Origin: Pezicula radicicola
Taxonomy: Eukaryota; Ascomycota; Leotiomycetes; Helotiales; Dermateaceae
Reading direction: 5' to 3'
Assembly (NCBI GenBank): GCA_003008705.1
Contig: PDUO01000025.1
Coordinates: 809,709 to 873,708 of the forward strand
Length of the DNA: 64,000 nucleotides
Shown here: in pieces, positions 21,772 through 33,021 of the stretch
Position numbering within the stretch: the first letter of the stretch is position 1
How the letters are laid out: each line of letters begins with the position of its first letter
The notes under the pieces: generated by a model
The model's input: the letters and a program-made list of their open reading frames with translations, nothing else
Database searches by the model: none
Told to the model about the DNA's origin: nothing
Position numbers and translations under genes: made by a program

Positions 21772-22958
21772 CTATGAGATGAATTGGCGGCGGGCAAATC
21801 TCAACTTTCGTCCGGTCTTGCCACCCTTACCAGCGTTCGCATTTCCGCCCTTTGCGTTGGCGTTGGCAGTTGCCTTTGCGGCAGCAGCGGTAGTTGCAGC
21901 AGCAGCTCCAGCGTTACCTAGAAAGAGAGTTAGTAAGATGTATAGGCATTAACGAGGTGATGATAAACTTACCCTTTGCGTTGCCGTTCGCCTTAGCAGC
22001 ATTGGTTGCCTTAGCAGCAGCAGCAGAACTGCTCGACAAGTTGGGGTCAACGGCACCAGGTCCAGCGGCAACAGCGCTAGCAGCGGCGGCGGCGGCAGCT
22101 TGACCACCTGATCCGTTGTTCGAAGCAGCATTTGCAGTGTTTCCGTTGCCAGAGACAGTGAACTTAGTGCAGTCATCAGCAGTACCACGCTGGGCGACTG
22201 GCATGAGGACAGGCTGATGGTTGGATGAAGATGCCATGGTGCATACACGGTAGTTACCAGCTGGGAGACCACCAGTGACAACAGCAGTAAGAACACCTTG
22301 GGCGTTCGCAGGGTCGTTGATACCCTTGAAGAAGGCAAATTGCGTAGCGTCCAGAGGCTTTGTTGGGTTCAAGCTGTTTCCTAGGTCCTGAACTGTGACG
22401 TGAGTGTGTCCAACAACTTTTCCGCCTTGCAGAGCTTGTGGCGCAGCATAGTATGTAGCATCAGCGTTGGTGAAAGAACCGGTGACCAAGTTGGTCATTG
22501 CTACAGTGATGTTGAAAGAGGTATCTGACGCTATCGACTTTCCACCGGTTGTTGGGTTAGTAATGACCGAGGAGACCATTGCGGTCTTGGCTGGAATATC
22601 ACCCATTGCTATTGTTCGTCAGTTTGAGTTCGCAGATCGCCCAGGCCAAGCAAATATACTTACGGATACCGTTACACGATCCAGTGAGGATTTGAAGACC
22701 GTTGGTCAAAGTCTTTCCGGCACAGTTGTTGATAAAGTTGTTTTGAGAAATGGCAGATAGAGCCTGTCCAACTTCGGCTGCTCCAATTTCCTGGCTTCCA
22801 TCGACGAAAGAGCCACTCTGAATAGCATTGGCAGAAAGAGTCGTTGAGTCAGCGTTGGCATTGGCGTTATTTGCAGGTGATGGATTGGGGTTAGCCTCAG
22901 CGTTGACCATGCTGCCAGCCATGAGCGCAATAGCGCTTGCGATCTTGAAGTACTGCAT
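21772..22958 (-). CDS. Egh16-like secreted protein (Gas1/Gas2-type, appressorium-associated family)
   Basis: Three exons (22958-22664, 22608-21973, 21917-21772) give 358 residues. MQYFKIASAIALMAGSMVNA is a signal peptide. A low-complexity N/A/P stretch follows. The core then runs from QEIGAAEVGQALSAISQNNF through NNCAGKTLTNGLQILTGSCNGIP and GDIPAKTAMVSSVITNP to GHTHVTVQDLGNSLNP, KPLDATQFAFFKGIND and GLPAGNYRVCTM. This is the Egh16-like domain known from powdery mildew Egh16H and Magnaporthe Gas1/Gas2 proteins, which are expressed during host penetration. The C-terminal 100 residues are Ala/Asn/Lys-rich and end in a basic GRKLRFARRQFIS. The biochemical function of the family is unknown. Start choice rests on the signal peptide. 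Confidence 0.85.
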
Positions 22959-25894
22959 CTTAAATATCTTGGCCTGTTGGATCGAGCCGGCGAGGATGAG
23001 AGGCTGATTGGGGCGAAGTAAACAAAAGTCTTGCGGCAATCGAATTGAAAGAGTGTAAAACCGTCGAGGTGTGAGGTAGGATAATTAGATGCACGGTCAA
23101 CGTGATCCTGGCTTGGCTGGCAAGATGAAGATAAAAAAGAGGGAATGTGAAAGAGAGCAGCCCGCCGAGAAATATGAAGACACAAGAGATTGAAAGATGC
23201 TTCAGATGGTGAGTGGAGAGAGAAGGCGAAGGAAAGGCTGCGGCATTGTACTTATTTAAAATCTTGGCAACGGGTCCATTGATCTGTGTAGCACAGACCA
23301 GACCAAGACCAGACCAAGACAGACACTTACGAACAGTACTCTCGGTGCAATCCTGCACAGATTGGCAATGATGATCCCGTTGTCGCATTGAGTCCATGAA
23401 ACTGGAGGTGAGGTTGGTATTGTCGCAGTCGGGGGCCCAGCTGCCATCCCAACCAGGACTGGCGAGCGATCAAGCGGATTCAGAATATCGGACCAAGCGC
23501 AGGGACGAGAAGCAGAGAGACACATCCTGGCGGCGGCAAAGCTTGTCTGATGTCACGACCAGACGGAGACGAGTCCAGATGATGGCTGAGAGGCGGCGAG
23601 GGGAGAGGATAGTGGAGGTTGAGTGTATGAGGGAGGCTTAAGCGGAAACTGTAGGTGTCTGGAAGCGACGGCCAGTCCAAACGCGACCCTTGCGCCGGCC
23701 AGGGGGGGAGAAATATGGTTAACAGGGACCAGGGAATACAGGATATCGAATCTGTACGTTAAACAGCTAGGATTGCAAACATTATGGCAAGTATTTTGGA
23801 ATCATTTGAATTTGTTTAGGGCTGGGTGTTGTGGCAGATTGATGGATAGAAATGTCAGCCACTAGGTACTATAGTATGAAATGTTGAAGAATCATAAGAG
23901 AGACGTCCAACAATAATAAATCAAGGCTCGGAGCGCGGCAACCCAAGCAAGCGAACTTTTGACGCCCAGAAGCTGGTTGCGCCAATAAACATTCTGAGAT
24001 TGAGCCTCCTCTGTACAGTATCTCTCGCTTACCCTCCCTCCCCAGTCAAGCTTCTTTGGAATCCTCGTCCAACTCCACTACAACTCCACCCCAAGGCTCG
24101 AGTTCAAACAGTATCAGCTCCACCCCATCCACAACCTAATCTTCGGATGAATCTGTGGTCCACGGTAATAATGTTTGGCAAAGGAGGATGAAAAGGCTTT
24201 GTTTTCAGATCGAGTCACATTGCCTACCTATGGAATCAACCCTCAGCTATCTGACAGTGACAGCGGCTTCTTCATCATCTGATTGTGTACGGTGTTTATG
24301 CCATCAATCGCTTCCTTTCGGTTTCCATTCAGATGAGGGACTACTCCCTTCTGATGTCTCTCCAGAAAAATGCAAACAAAGCCAGGTCGGCTTCTGCGCT
24401 TTCCAGCCGATCAAACCATATGCCATTACGCTTATTACAGGGCATCCGAACTATTTGCAGGGCTGGAAGAGTTGTACCCGTGACTAACTAACTACTTCGT
24501 ACAGTACTACCTACCGTACTGACTAAGATTCCATAACGGAGTATCTGCTTCCTTATTGGTCGTCAAGGCCGTGTTTCTTTCTGATTCTTCCATTTTCAAG
24601 TGGGCCAGCAGGAATGCTAAGCTTTCTGCCCCTGTCTCTTCCTGGTCGTAGGGGTCCTCACGACTCTCTGTACTAGTACGAGACACTTAGTCGGGCGTCA
24701 CTGAGAGATGAGAAAATGGCTGTAGCTCGGTCTCGTACCGAATCACAGTCGTCGCGCAAGAGCGAGGTGGGCCCACCAGAGTTGTGAAAAGCACCGGTAA
24801 CTCCTTACCCGCCTCAACTTACTACCTCAGATGCCTGCATTGTAGACCATTGACACCTGCCATCCGGTATCTTTGGGAGGGCGTTTCAAGACGTCGTTAC
24901 AGATTTTGATGGAACTCCAGGGCTGTACCAGGGCTGTACGCCTCGAGGCACAGATCGTTGCCGGGTTCCGATGTTAACTCTACTTCACTCAAGCTTGTTT
25001 GAAAGCTTGGCATGAATTTCAGATGGCAGAAGCTGTATCCGACGAGTCAACGTGGAGGCGAACGTGATTGCATTTTGACAGACGGTAGTGCCATATGTTC
25101 ATAGCCAAGCGGTATCAACTCCATCTTGGTCTTTTAAGCCTTTGTCGCGACACTTCATCCTTTGAAAACAGAACACAAGCATTCCGATCACGAGACACAT
25201 CATCTCTTGACCATCTCTTGGAGTCTTGGACCGACTTGTTCTTTTCCCCACGCGAACTCCCAAGAGTTTGCCATGATACGCATATCTTGGGTGTTTGCTC
25301 TCAAGAACTTGGCTGTTGATCACAGATCGATGGTAATTCTCCGACCATAAATATTCTTGTCAGGTCTTGGAATTATCTTGGAGTTTGAGGCCAAGAGCAT
25401 TGCCAACCATTGTGTAATGCGTGCTTTCATTGCTCGTGCACTCAGCTCCTCATATATAAGCGGTAATGCCCACCTTGGTTTTTCTACTAAACTGATGATT
25501 CCAAATGCAAAGCATCTGCCATTTTCACCGGCTGTGGTCGATGTCGTGCCGCGATGAGGACATTTCCCCAGATTTTCACATTCGTTGCATGGTGGAGCAT
25601 CGCCTGTGGCGTATGAGCCCATTCACATCTAGAATCGTACAATGAGCAGATTTCAAAACTCGTACGATATATTAGTATATCTACGTGATGTTTCCCTCCA
25701 CTCTCTTCTTTCATGACGATGGGAATACAAGATAAGAAGAGGAAACACTACAATTCATACGACAGAAAACCCTAACGCCAAAAATCAGCCAGGAACGCAT
25801 ACATCGTCTCGTCGTTCAAAATTTATTCGGACAACAAACAGTTCTCGTACTCGGTCCCGATTCATAAGACCAAGCCGAGTTTGCAAGCACTACC
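22959..25894. other. 2.9 kb gene-free region
   Basis: This holds the promoter of the Egh16-like gene (CAGACCAAGAC repeats near 23295-23325 are notable) and then 2 kb with no supportable gene. Frames open here are short, overlap on both strands and carry no recognisable motif. A non-coding transcript cannot be ruled out. Confidence 0.5.
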
Positions 25895-27160
25895 TCAGTC
25901 CAATGACTGAATACTTACACTACGCTTAAGATCTTGGGAATGGCGGCGGAGGATAGCATTGTGCAATGGAGGTTGTGCGTCGGATCCAGTCAAGGATACG
26001 AAATCATTGTAAGATCTCGACTTAGTGTAGCGATGGGGTCGATGTGGCGCCTTTGGCTTTTCAACAGACATCTCAGCTAGGCTCCTTTCAAGAACATAGT
26101 CGTAGAAATTTGGGCAGATTGGACGGAAGCTAGCCGCCGCGAGAGCCATGATCCCGAGCCCAGGTTCGAGTATAGCACTTTCTAATTGTTAACTACGCTA
26201 TTTCACAAGGAGACGGATGGGTGTCTATACCTCACTGCAACATAGGCACAGTCGAAGAACACATCCTCCGATTCCAAAACGATCTTTGTGGTGGGAATTC
26301 GGAGCAAAGCAGCAATTCCAGCACTAACAACATGGTAAGTCTACATCAAACCTTCTAATCGTGTGAGAACTCACAAGAAACCCATCGCCATGAGTACCCT
26401 CGCACTCAATTTCGTCCTCCGATTGAAGTCGTCATCCCACAGTAGCCAAATGGGCAAGAAAGCAAGCACCCAGTCAGTCACCGCACCAGCGCCGGCAGCC
26501 ACAAAGGCTACATTAGCCACCGACTCGGGATCCATACAGCTGCCATTAGCACCCACCCAGCCAGTCCAGAAATATTGCACAGGTTGGCATTGGAAAAGGA
26601 CGACGAAAAAGAAAGTCATGTTCACAGCCGTCGTGACGTTGATTGAAGTCAGGATAATTCGGCGTTGAGTGTTTGTCTTAGCCGCCTGCCGCAAGTAAAT
26701 CGCAGCTGTGTTGCGGAGGAGCGTTGCGGTCAGGATGGAAAACAGCTCGCCGAAGAACCAGTACTTGAGAGAATTCGCAAGATCATCAATATTCTCAACC
26801 TCATTTGGTAAACTCCCAATACCAAACTCCACACTTCGAAGCCCAGAATATATGTACATCGAATAGCTCAACTTGCTGCAGTTAGTTCGAGGATACAAAC
26901 CCAAGGCGATTAAGCCTTGAACAGGTGACTTGCAAGGGGATCCATACCAAAGTAGTCACTAAGAAAATATCATCCGCAAAGACCGTCCTCGTCAATCGGC
27001 ATCGCACAAACATGCGGATAGAAACAAAGGTCCATGTGAGCAGGAAGAACAACGAGAACAGAAATGTCAAGGCCTGCGCGCGGGATTCCAGTAGTCGTGG
27101 AAAGCGATAATCAGAACGAGACAGATCAAAATTGATGAAGAACAGTGAATGGTGTAACAT
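25895..27160 (-). CDS. Fungal rhodopsin-fold integral membrane protein (PTH11-related)
   Basis: Four exons (27160-26948, 26871-26375, 26323-26231, 26177-25895) give 361 residues. The order of hydrophobic segments fits the seven-helix fungal rhodopsin-domain family: ALTFLFSLFFLLTWTFVSIRMF with the RCRLTR and DDIFLV motif after helix 1, LKYWFFGELFSILTATLLRNTAA, NVTTAVNMTFFFVVLFQCQPVQYFW, the extracellular GSCMDP, AAGAGAVTDWVLAFLPIWLLW, LSARVLMAMGFLF, and EPGLGIMALAAASFRPI in the last helix. The cytosolic tail is basic and Ser-rich. Relatives sense surface or host cues or have no known role. The second-last acceptor (AAAG) is inferred from the EPGLGI motif. The final 16 residues could be intronic, since a GTAAGT lies in frame near the end. 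Start at 27160 is the ATG just before helix 1. Confidence 0.8.
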
Positions 27161-28267
27161 GGTGTTGTCGAGGGAGTGACGCTTGTGCAGAATTTGAACG
27201 AGAAGATATACTGCCTTGAGTATCGTAGTACAAGTGCAGACGTCTTTGCACGCGAACTTGCAAGAAAATTTAAACAGGAGAAAAAGAAAGATTGACTGGA
27301 TACTGGATACTTGACCGTCCTGATAAAGGGCAGAGGGAGGATTCATGAGATATGCCGCTATTGCTGCAGACTCCCTTCATGCCAGCACGCGGCTCGAGGA
27401 ATGAGTACAGCGCAATCATACCAATGCAGGGCTGAACTGAATCATTTCCCGTTCCTATTTCTCGCCACAAGAGGCTGGACGGTGGTGTTTTTCTGCATGC
27501 CCATGGTGGCCCTAACCCCCATCCCTACCGTATCCCCATCAGCAGGCTCGCGCAGCAGTTCTTCGCAAACTCGCAACCAAAAAAAAAAGATCATATGAAG
27601 ATGAAGATGAAGATGAACCACCCCACGCATCAAAACATGGAGTTGCGAAAGGGAAAATTGGCACGTGGCACCATTATGACCATCCGTAGCGCTAAATAAC
27701 TAATTTCCGCGGCTCGGTGCAACCTTTTTTTCCGTGGAGACCAAATTATTTGAAGGGGCCCCCATTTGCATTTATTAGTCTGGTGTAGTGCCACCCCAAG
27801 TGTGCCGCCGAATCTCACCTCATTCTGTGCCTCTTCTTCTTACCTACTATATACAGTACGAGTACCTACCAAATACTACCTTACCGTACCTTATCCACCT
27901 ATCTACACTTACCTACTACCTACTCTATCCATCCCGCTTCCTCTTCTCTACTCTTCCAACACCTTCACCAGAACTGTCAAGATATTCTACTATCTATTTA
28001 ACCTTTCCTCAGATCTTGTCTACCTATACTGTAACCCAACTCGAGTGACTCTTCTCTCTGCCACCACCATCAGACTGCAATCCTTGTCGAGTCTACCTAC
28101 CTACCTACAGTTCAATAGTCCTCCGTACCTCACGGCAACTCATAGCGAACCCCCATGTAAGCCCCTCCAAATTCCATCCTCCACACCTCGTACCTTCCTT
28201 ACCTTCCCTTCCATACCATTCACCGGAGCACAACACTCATCGTCAAATTTAGTTATTCAGAGACAGC
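27161..28267. promoter_or_regulatory. Divergent promoter of rhodopsin-fold gene and EMG1
   Basis: The 1.1 kb between two divergent starts. The EMG1-proximal half (27820-28130) is a strong pyrimidine-rich tract with many TACCTACC words, as is common before highly expressed fungal genes. No gene is supported. Confidence 0.5.
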
Positions 28268-29355
28268 ATGTCTTCTCCTCAAGAACGTACCGTCAAGCGG
28301 CAAAGTAAGCACAGGCAATAATCCATTGTTCTCGTTGTTCCATCCAAATGCCTCGTTTCACACAATCGCCATTCTTTGTGCGGAACGTAGAAAAAAAGTC
28401 TGACGGAGACAAATCTCCCGCTAATCACCACATTACACAACAACATATCATCTCCCACTCCCCCCTCAATTCAACATTGCAACCTTGATTAACGTGCCTC
28501 GCGAATTCAACTTCAATTGCACGAGTACTAATGTCTTCGTCTCAAGGAACCCAGTCGCTGCCTCCCCCCATGCTTCCGCAATTGGTCGCGGAGCAGCATG
28601 TCCCAATTCCATCGACCGACAAAGATACCAAGAGGCTCATCGTAGTCTTGTCCAATGCCAGTCTTGAGACCTATAAAGCCTCGCATGGCGGTGGCAGAGG
28701 CCCAGGAGCACAGCGAGACGAGAAATACTCGCTCCTCAATAGCGACGAGCACATTGGTATCATGCGCAAGATGAATCGCGATATCAGCGACGCGAGACCA
28801 GATATCACTCACCAGGTCTGACCCCAACAACTGTACGTGAAACGCTACCCTACCATGGTAACTAATTCGCTTCTGCAGTGTCTCCTCACCCTTCTCGACT
28901 CTCCCATCAACAAAGCTGGCAAGCTGCAGATCTACATTCACACCGCCAAAGGCGTCCTCATTGAAGTCAGCCCCACCGTTCGAATTCCACGCACCTTCAA
29001 GCGCTTTGCGGGTCTAATGGTCCAGCTTTTACACCGCCTTTCAATTCGATCCACAAACTCGCAGGAAAAGCTACTCAAGGTTATCGCCAACCCCATTTCC
29101 GACCACTTACCACCCAATTGCCGCAAGATCACCCTGAGTTTCGATGCCCCGATGGTCAGGGTCAGAGAATACGTGGAGGCGTTGGATGAGAAGGAGAGCA
29201 TCTGCGTGTTTGTGGGAGCCATGGCGAAGGGTTCGGATAACTTTGCAGATGCATTCGTTGACGAGAAGATCTCCATCAGCAACTACTCTCTGTCTGCAAG
29301 TGTCGCTTGCAGCAAATTCTGCCATGCGGCTGAGGATGTATGGAATATCATCTAG
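28268..29355 (+). CDS. EMG1: Ribosomal RNA small subunit N1-pseudouridine methyltransferase Emg1/Nep1
   Basis: Three exons (28268-28304, 28547-28815, 28879-29355) give 260 residues; yeast Emg1 has 252. It methylates N1 of a pseudouridine in 18S rRNA in the nucleolus and is needed for 40S biogenesis. The sequence runs from [16 protein letters not shown] through [40 protein letters not shown] and [20 protein letters not shown] to [20 protein letters not shown] and [20 protein letters not shown]. These are the SPOUT-fold trefoil-knot segments of Nep1. The first exon encodes only [12 protein letters not shown] and is followed by a 242-nt intron; its acceptor is inferred. A second ATG at 28531 would give a slightly shorter start in the same frame. 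Confidence 0.93.
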
Positions 29356-30850
29356 ATAATACGCGATCGAGCGAACGAGTGGTGTCGCGGTGGATCATCT
29401 CGACGCCAACGAACGCGATTTGGATGGGGACGGGGTGGACACATTCGGAGATTCAGGTCGATCTCAAAGGTGAAAGCGGGACCTCAAGTAGAAGCAACGA
29501 TCATAACATCGTTTGCTGATGCTCGTGGTCGCCGGGCTTGGGTGTCTGTGTGCTCTGTCTCTGTTTTTGCAACCAAAACATCAGGCGTTCAACATCAGAT
29601 CCAAGACGCTTTAGTCGTCTTCGTGGACCACTTCAACTTGGTCCACATCTCCTTTTGTCAGCCTACCCACCAGTCAAGTGGCTTTTTTGGTACGATAAGC
29701 GTCGCAATACTTGGCTATTCTCTCTTTCCACGAATCAACTTGGCCGGTTCATTAGGGTTAGGAAGCGGTCTGCGATGCCGTGCGGCCCAGCTAGAGCGAT
29801 GAGGCTGGCGAGTAATTATCTGGCGATATGCATTCCAACCATTTGAGTCATCAAGAAGAGTGGGAGGAACAACAATCAATCAATCAATCAAAAAATACTT
29901 TGACAGCGCGCCCGGTTTCTTACGCAGAGATCTATGGTATGGGAAGGTGAAGATACTGCACTGAAATGCGTGCTTGTCACACGTTATACATAATGGTGAG
30001 CCAAATCTATGGTGAGATGTCAGATCTCGTGACATAATTGGGCTCGTGACAGCGCCTTGACTTGACAGATCAAAAAGAGCGCGCAATCCGCCGTAAAAGG
30101 TCGTGGCCATATCCATTCCTATTTGACATGCTGGTGATGCACGTCTTTCGTAGAAACCAATGGCCATTGCAAGGCGATCATTCCACCGAGAGTTCTATCC
30201 GTTCCACGGTCTGCATATGCATCCCGGACAAGCCTGAACGGTTGCCGGGAGATCAACCGCCTATCCTATTTGTTGGTGGGGTCTTTGTAGCCTCTTCAAC
30301 GTGGCACGCATTGCGGTGCCTTGTTGTGCCTGGACCCCGAATGAGGAGAAAGGGGAGTTCGTTGTTGGATGTAAGTGGTTCAGAATAGTATACAACTGGA
30401 CTGTGGGGTTTAGGAGGGCCCTCTGTCAAGGTTCTCATGTCGCCATGCGTGGTATTCCGTGTTGGGAGACAGAACACCACATGCGTGCGTGCCGGTTTCG
30501 CCTCGTGTCATCAGCATCTGCATACCCAAAAAACGATGCGGATTTCTCATTTGCTTTCTGTCCCTTCAAATACTGAGGGGTGTCTTGGATTTCTCTCCCG
30601 TCTTATTGCTTTTCCTGTTCATTGCATTGCATATCAAGCATCCATATATTCATTCTCCTGCCGATCTTTGAACTTTTCCATCAACGTTGCATTTGTTCTT
30701 CATAGCGTCCTGCAAAGCACTTCAGAACCTTATTACCTATTCTGAGCCTCTGTCGACTCTCAATTGAGGCTTGTTATTAGATTCATGTTCTCTTCAGACT
30801 TCCGCATATCTGAATTCCTTCAAGCAGCTGTCAAGCCATCAGAGCCCAAA
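29356..30850. other. Gene-free region
   Basis: About 1.5 kb downstream of EMG1. Moderate GC content but only short overlapping frames on both strands. CAATCAATCAATCAAT tandem words lie at about 29875-29888. I see no supported gene. Confidence 0.5.
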
Positions 30851-32224
30851 ATGCCAAGTCAGGTCGCATCACGCGTTTCTCACCGCCCTCCAACTGTCAT
30901 CGAGACAGCCGCGACCGAAAAGGAAGCAAGACGGGTCCTCGAGTGGCAACATGAAGTAGCAAAGAGCGTTTCTTCCCACAACGACTCGGAGGACGGGTCG
31001 GAAACCGGGTCTCAGTACTCGACCAGTACATATCGAACTCAAGCACGCGATGCAAACCCACCACCCAGATCTCACGCCCCCTCTCAATCTCACGCCCCCT
31101 CTCAATCTCATGCCCCCTCTCAATCTCATGCCCCTTCTTATGCTCCTTCCCAAGCTCCCTCGCAAAGAGAGAGCAGGGCACCACCTCGTCGCCATGCTTC
31201 CTATCCTGAACCCTCTGAAGCTCCTATGCGTCTAGTACGTCGAGTCACAGAAACAACTCACTCGTTTGAACCTACTCGTGAGGAAACCGGGATGAGTCGC
31301 AAAGCCATTATTGGTACATTACTCGGTGCCGCTGCCGGTGCGGCTGTGGCATACGCTATGGTGCGGTCCGAAGAACCCGAATCGATGGAGAACGCCCCAA
31401 ATCCGCACCTTGCATATGGAACTAGTTACGAGCCGTATGGTGTCCATGCACCTTCGATACGGATTGTCGACAGAATTGAGATGGAGCCTGCTCAAGCTTT
31501 TGTCTCGATGCGTGACCGCGAGCCGAGATATGTGCCAGCCTATTCTGTTGCACGGGATTCCCGGCCACCACTTAGTGGCCGCAGCGACATGCACCGAATT
31601 TCCGATGGGAGAGATGCCTCTGTCGTCTCATCCAACTATTCCGGCTCTCAACGAACCAGGAGTCGCACCCGTAGCGATGCTGGCGATAAACTAAGACCCC
31701 TGAGCATCCTTCCTCCACCATCAGGAAGCCAAGCCGGAACACACGTTAGCAGAAAATCATCTAAAGCAGACGGTCTGTTACCAGCTACCACGGCCACACA
31801 CGTCTCCAAAGCTCCATCCAGTGCCGCAAAATCACATGTCTCAACATCAACAGTCAAGCCCGCAACAGCCGTCATGTACGGATCAGGCCCTGTTCCTACA
31901 GCAAGCCCCTCAGCCGCAGGCACCAAAGTCTCAACAACAAAATCAAAAGCTGCTTCCAAAGCCGGATCCAGCCATCCCCACGAGACTAAAAGTCATGTCA
32001 CGACCACCACCATCAAAGTCCTACCCAACGCAGCAGAACGCCGTGAAGAGTGGGCTAAAACCAGCAGTAAGGTCTCTGATCGTAGTTCTAAGACTGTGCG
32101 GGATGCTAGGGCTGTACCGGTTCCTAAGAGTGTGATTAGTGGGCTTGGATATGAGGAGACTGTTGCTCCTTGTGATAGTGTTAGTAATGTTGGGGGTAGG
32201 AGGGGTAGTAGAGGTGGCTGGTAG
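30851..32224 (+). CDS. Low-complexity Ser/Pro/Ala protein with one hydrophobic segment, function unknown
   Basis: A single exon; from the ATG at 30851 it has 457 residues, and an in-frame ATG at 30785 would add 22. I do not recognise a catalytic domain. Visible parts are a short helical block EKEARRVLEWQHEVAKS near residues 26-42, a Ser/Asp-rich stretch, four copies of SHAPSQ from an 18-bp tandem repeat, a single glycine/alanine-rich hydrophobic segment IIGTLLGAAAGAAVAYAMV at about 155-173, then a long Ser/Thr/Lys-rich region with repeated THVSK/SHVST words, ending GGRRGSRGGW. The layout suggests a scaffold or membrane-associated regulatory protein. Codon use and the long open frame support it being real. 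The last 185 nt become G-rich. Confidence 0.7.
   Translation: MPSQVASRVSHRPPTVIETAATEKEARRVLEWQHEVAKSVSSHNDSEDGSETGSQYSTSTYRTQARDANPPPRSHAPSQSHAPSQSHAPSQSHAPSYAPSQAPSQRESRAPPRRHASYPEPSEAPMRLVRRVTETTHSFEPTREETGMSRKAIIGTLLGAAAGAAVAYAMVRSEEPESMENAPNPHLAYGTSYEPYGVHAPSIRIVDRIEMEPAQAFVSMRDREPRYVPAYSVARDSRPPLSGRSDMHRISDGRDASVVSSNYSGSQRTRSRTRSDAGDKLRPLSILPPPSGSQAGTHVSRKSSKADGLLPATTATHVSKAPSSAAKSHVSTSTVKPATAVMYGSGPVPTASPSAAGTKVSTTKSKAASKAGSSHPHETKSHVTTTTIKVLPNAAERREEWAKTSSKVSDRSSKTVRDARAVPVPKSVISGLGYEETVAPCDSVSNVGGRRGSRGGW
31070..31141 (+). repeat. Four 18-bp tandem repeats encoding SHAPSQ
   Basis: Four adjacent copies of an 18-bp unit (TCTCACGCCCCCTCTCAA in the first two) lie in frame within the low-complexity protein. 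Copies 3 and 4 carry CAT for CAC, a synonymous C-to-T change. The unit length is a multiple of three, so copy-number changes would keep the frame. Confidence 0.9.
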
Positions 32225-32742
32225 GATTTTTTTTTTTTTTCTTTCGATATCGACAGTTTTTGAATGAAGGGATTACAGGACCTATTTACCTGTCTCTTCT
32301 TTCTTTATTGAACTTGTTGTTGTTGTTTGGGAGAATTTTCTGTTCTCATTTTTGTGAGTTATGAATGTACGGCATGGTATGGACATGGTTTTGGTATGGT
32401 ATGGCTTGGTAACGAGAAATGGATGGGAGGTTTAATCAATGTTCTCTTTTTCTCTTTGATATTATCTTTGGCATTTTTCGGTTGATGGGGGTTGGTGGTT
32501 TGGGTTTGTGGGCTGTTTGAGAGTAGATGAGATGAGATGAGATTTCTATATGTTTAGCATTATATATCCATGAGTTTTGTGATAGAAATTAATCGGTTAT
32601 TTTTTTCTGCAATTGGGATATAGCTACTTGCAACTAAGCTTTAAACTAAATGCTTTAAATTAAGTTAGTTGTCTAGATGAGTGAGTTAATAGTAGGTAGC
32701 TGTTTAAAATCGCATAAGCTTATTAGTATTTATAATTATATA

Positions 32743-32760
32743 CTTTCTATATATAGAAAG
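32743..32760. repeat. 18-bp perfect palindrome
   Basis: CTTTCTATATATAGAAAG is identical to its reverse complement and sits in the AT-rich region. Confidence 0.85.
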
Positions 32761-32927
32761 ATACGTACATTTAAAGGCTTTTGGGATATTATACCTGTGG
32801 TGATAGGAGTGCACTCTAACAAGTTGTCTTATAGTTTTAATTATTCTAGGATTAATCGTCTGTATTAAAGAACCATATAGTATCATTCATTTTGTTAACC
32901 GGGTATCAACTCATCTTCAACTATATG

Positions 32928-33021
32928 AATTAGTTTATAAGAGATTATCTTGATTAGGGCAAGTAACTCTCTCTTATCTTTGAATAGACAACTATCCAAA
33001 ATAATCCCTTATAAACTAATT
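32928..33021. repeat. 21-bp inverted repeat with 52-bp spacer
   Basis: The arm at 32928-32948 (starting AATTAGTTTATAAG) pairs with the arm at 33001-33021 (ending CTTATAAACTAATT) with one mismatch. The arms and spacer could fold as a hairpin or be the ends of a very small mobile element remnant. Confidence 0.75.

Noticed and set aside
25095..25714. Frames of 60-100 codons on both strands near 25.1-25.7 kb
   Set aside because: They are mutually antisense, have no signal peptide or domain, and no splice partners.
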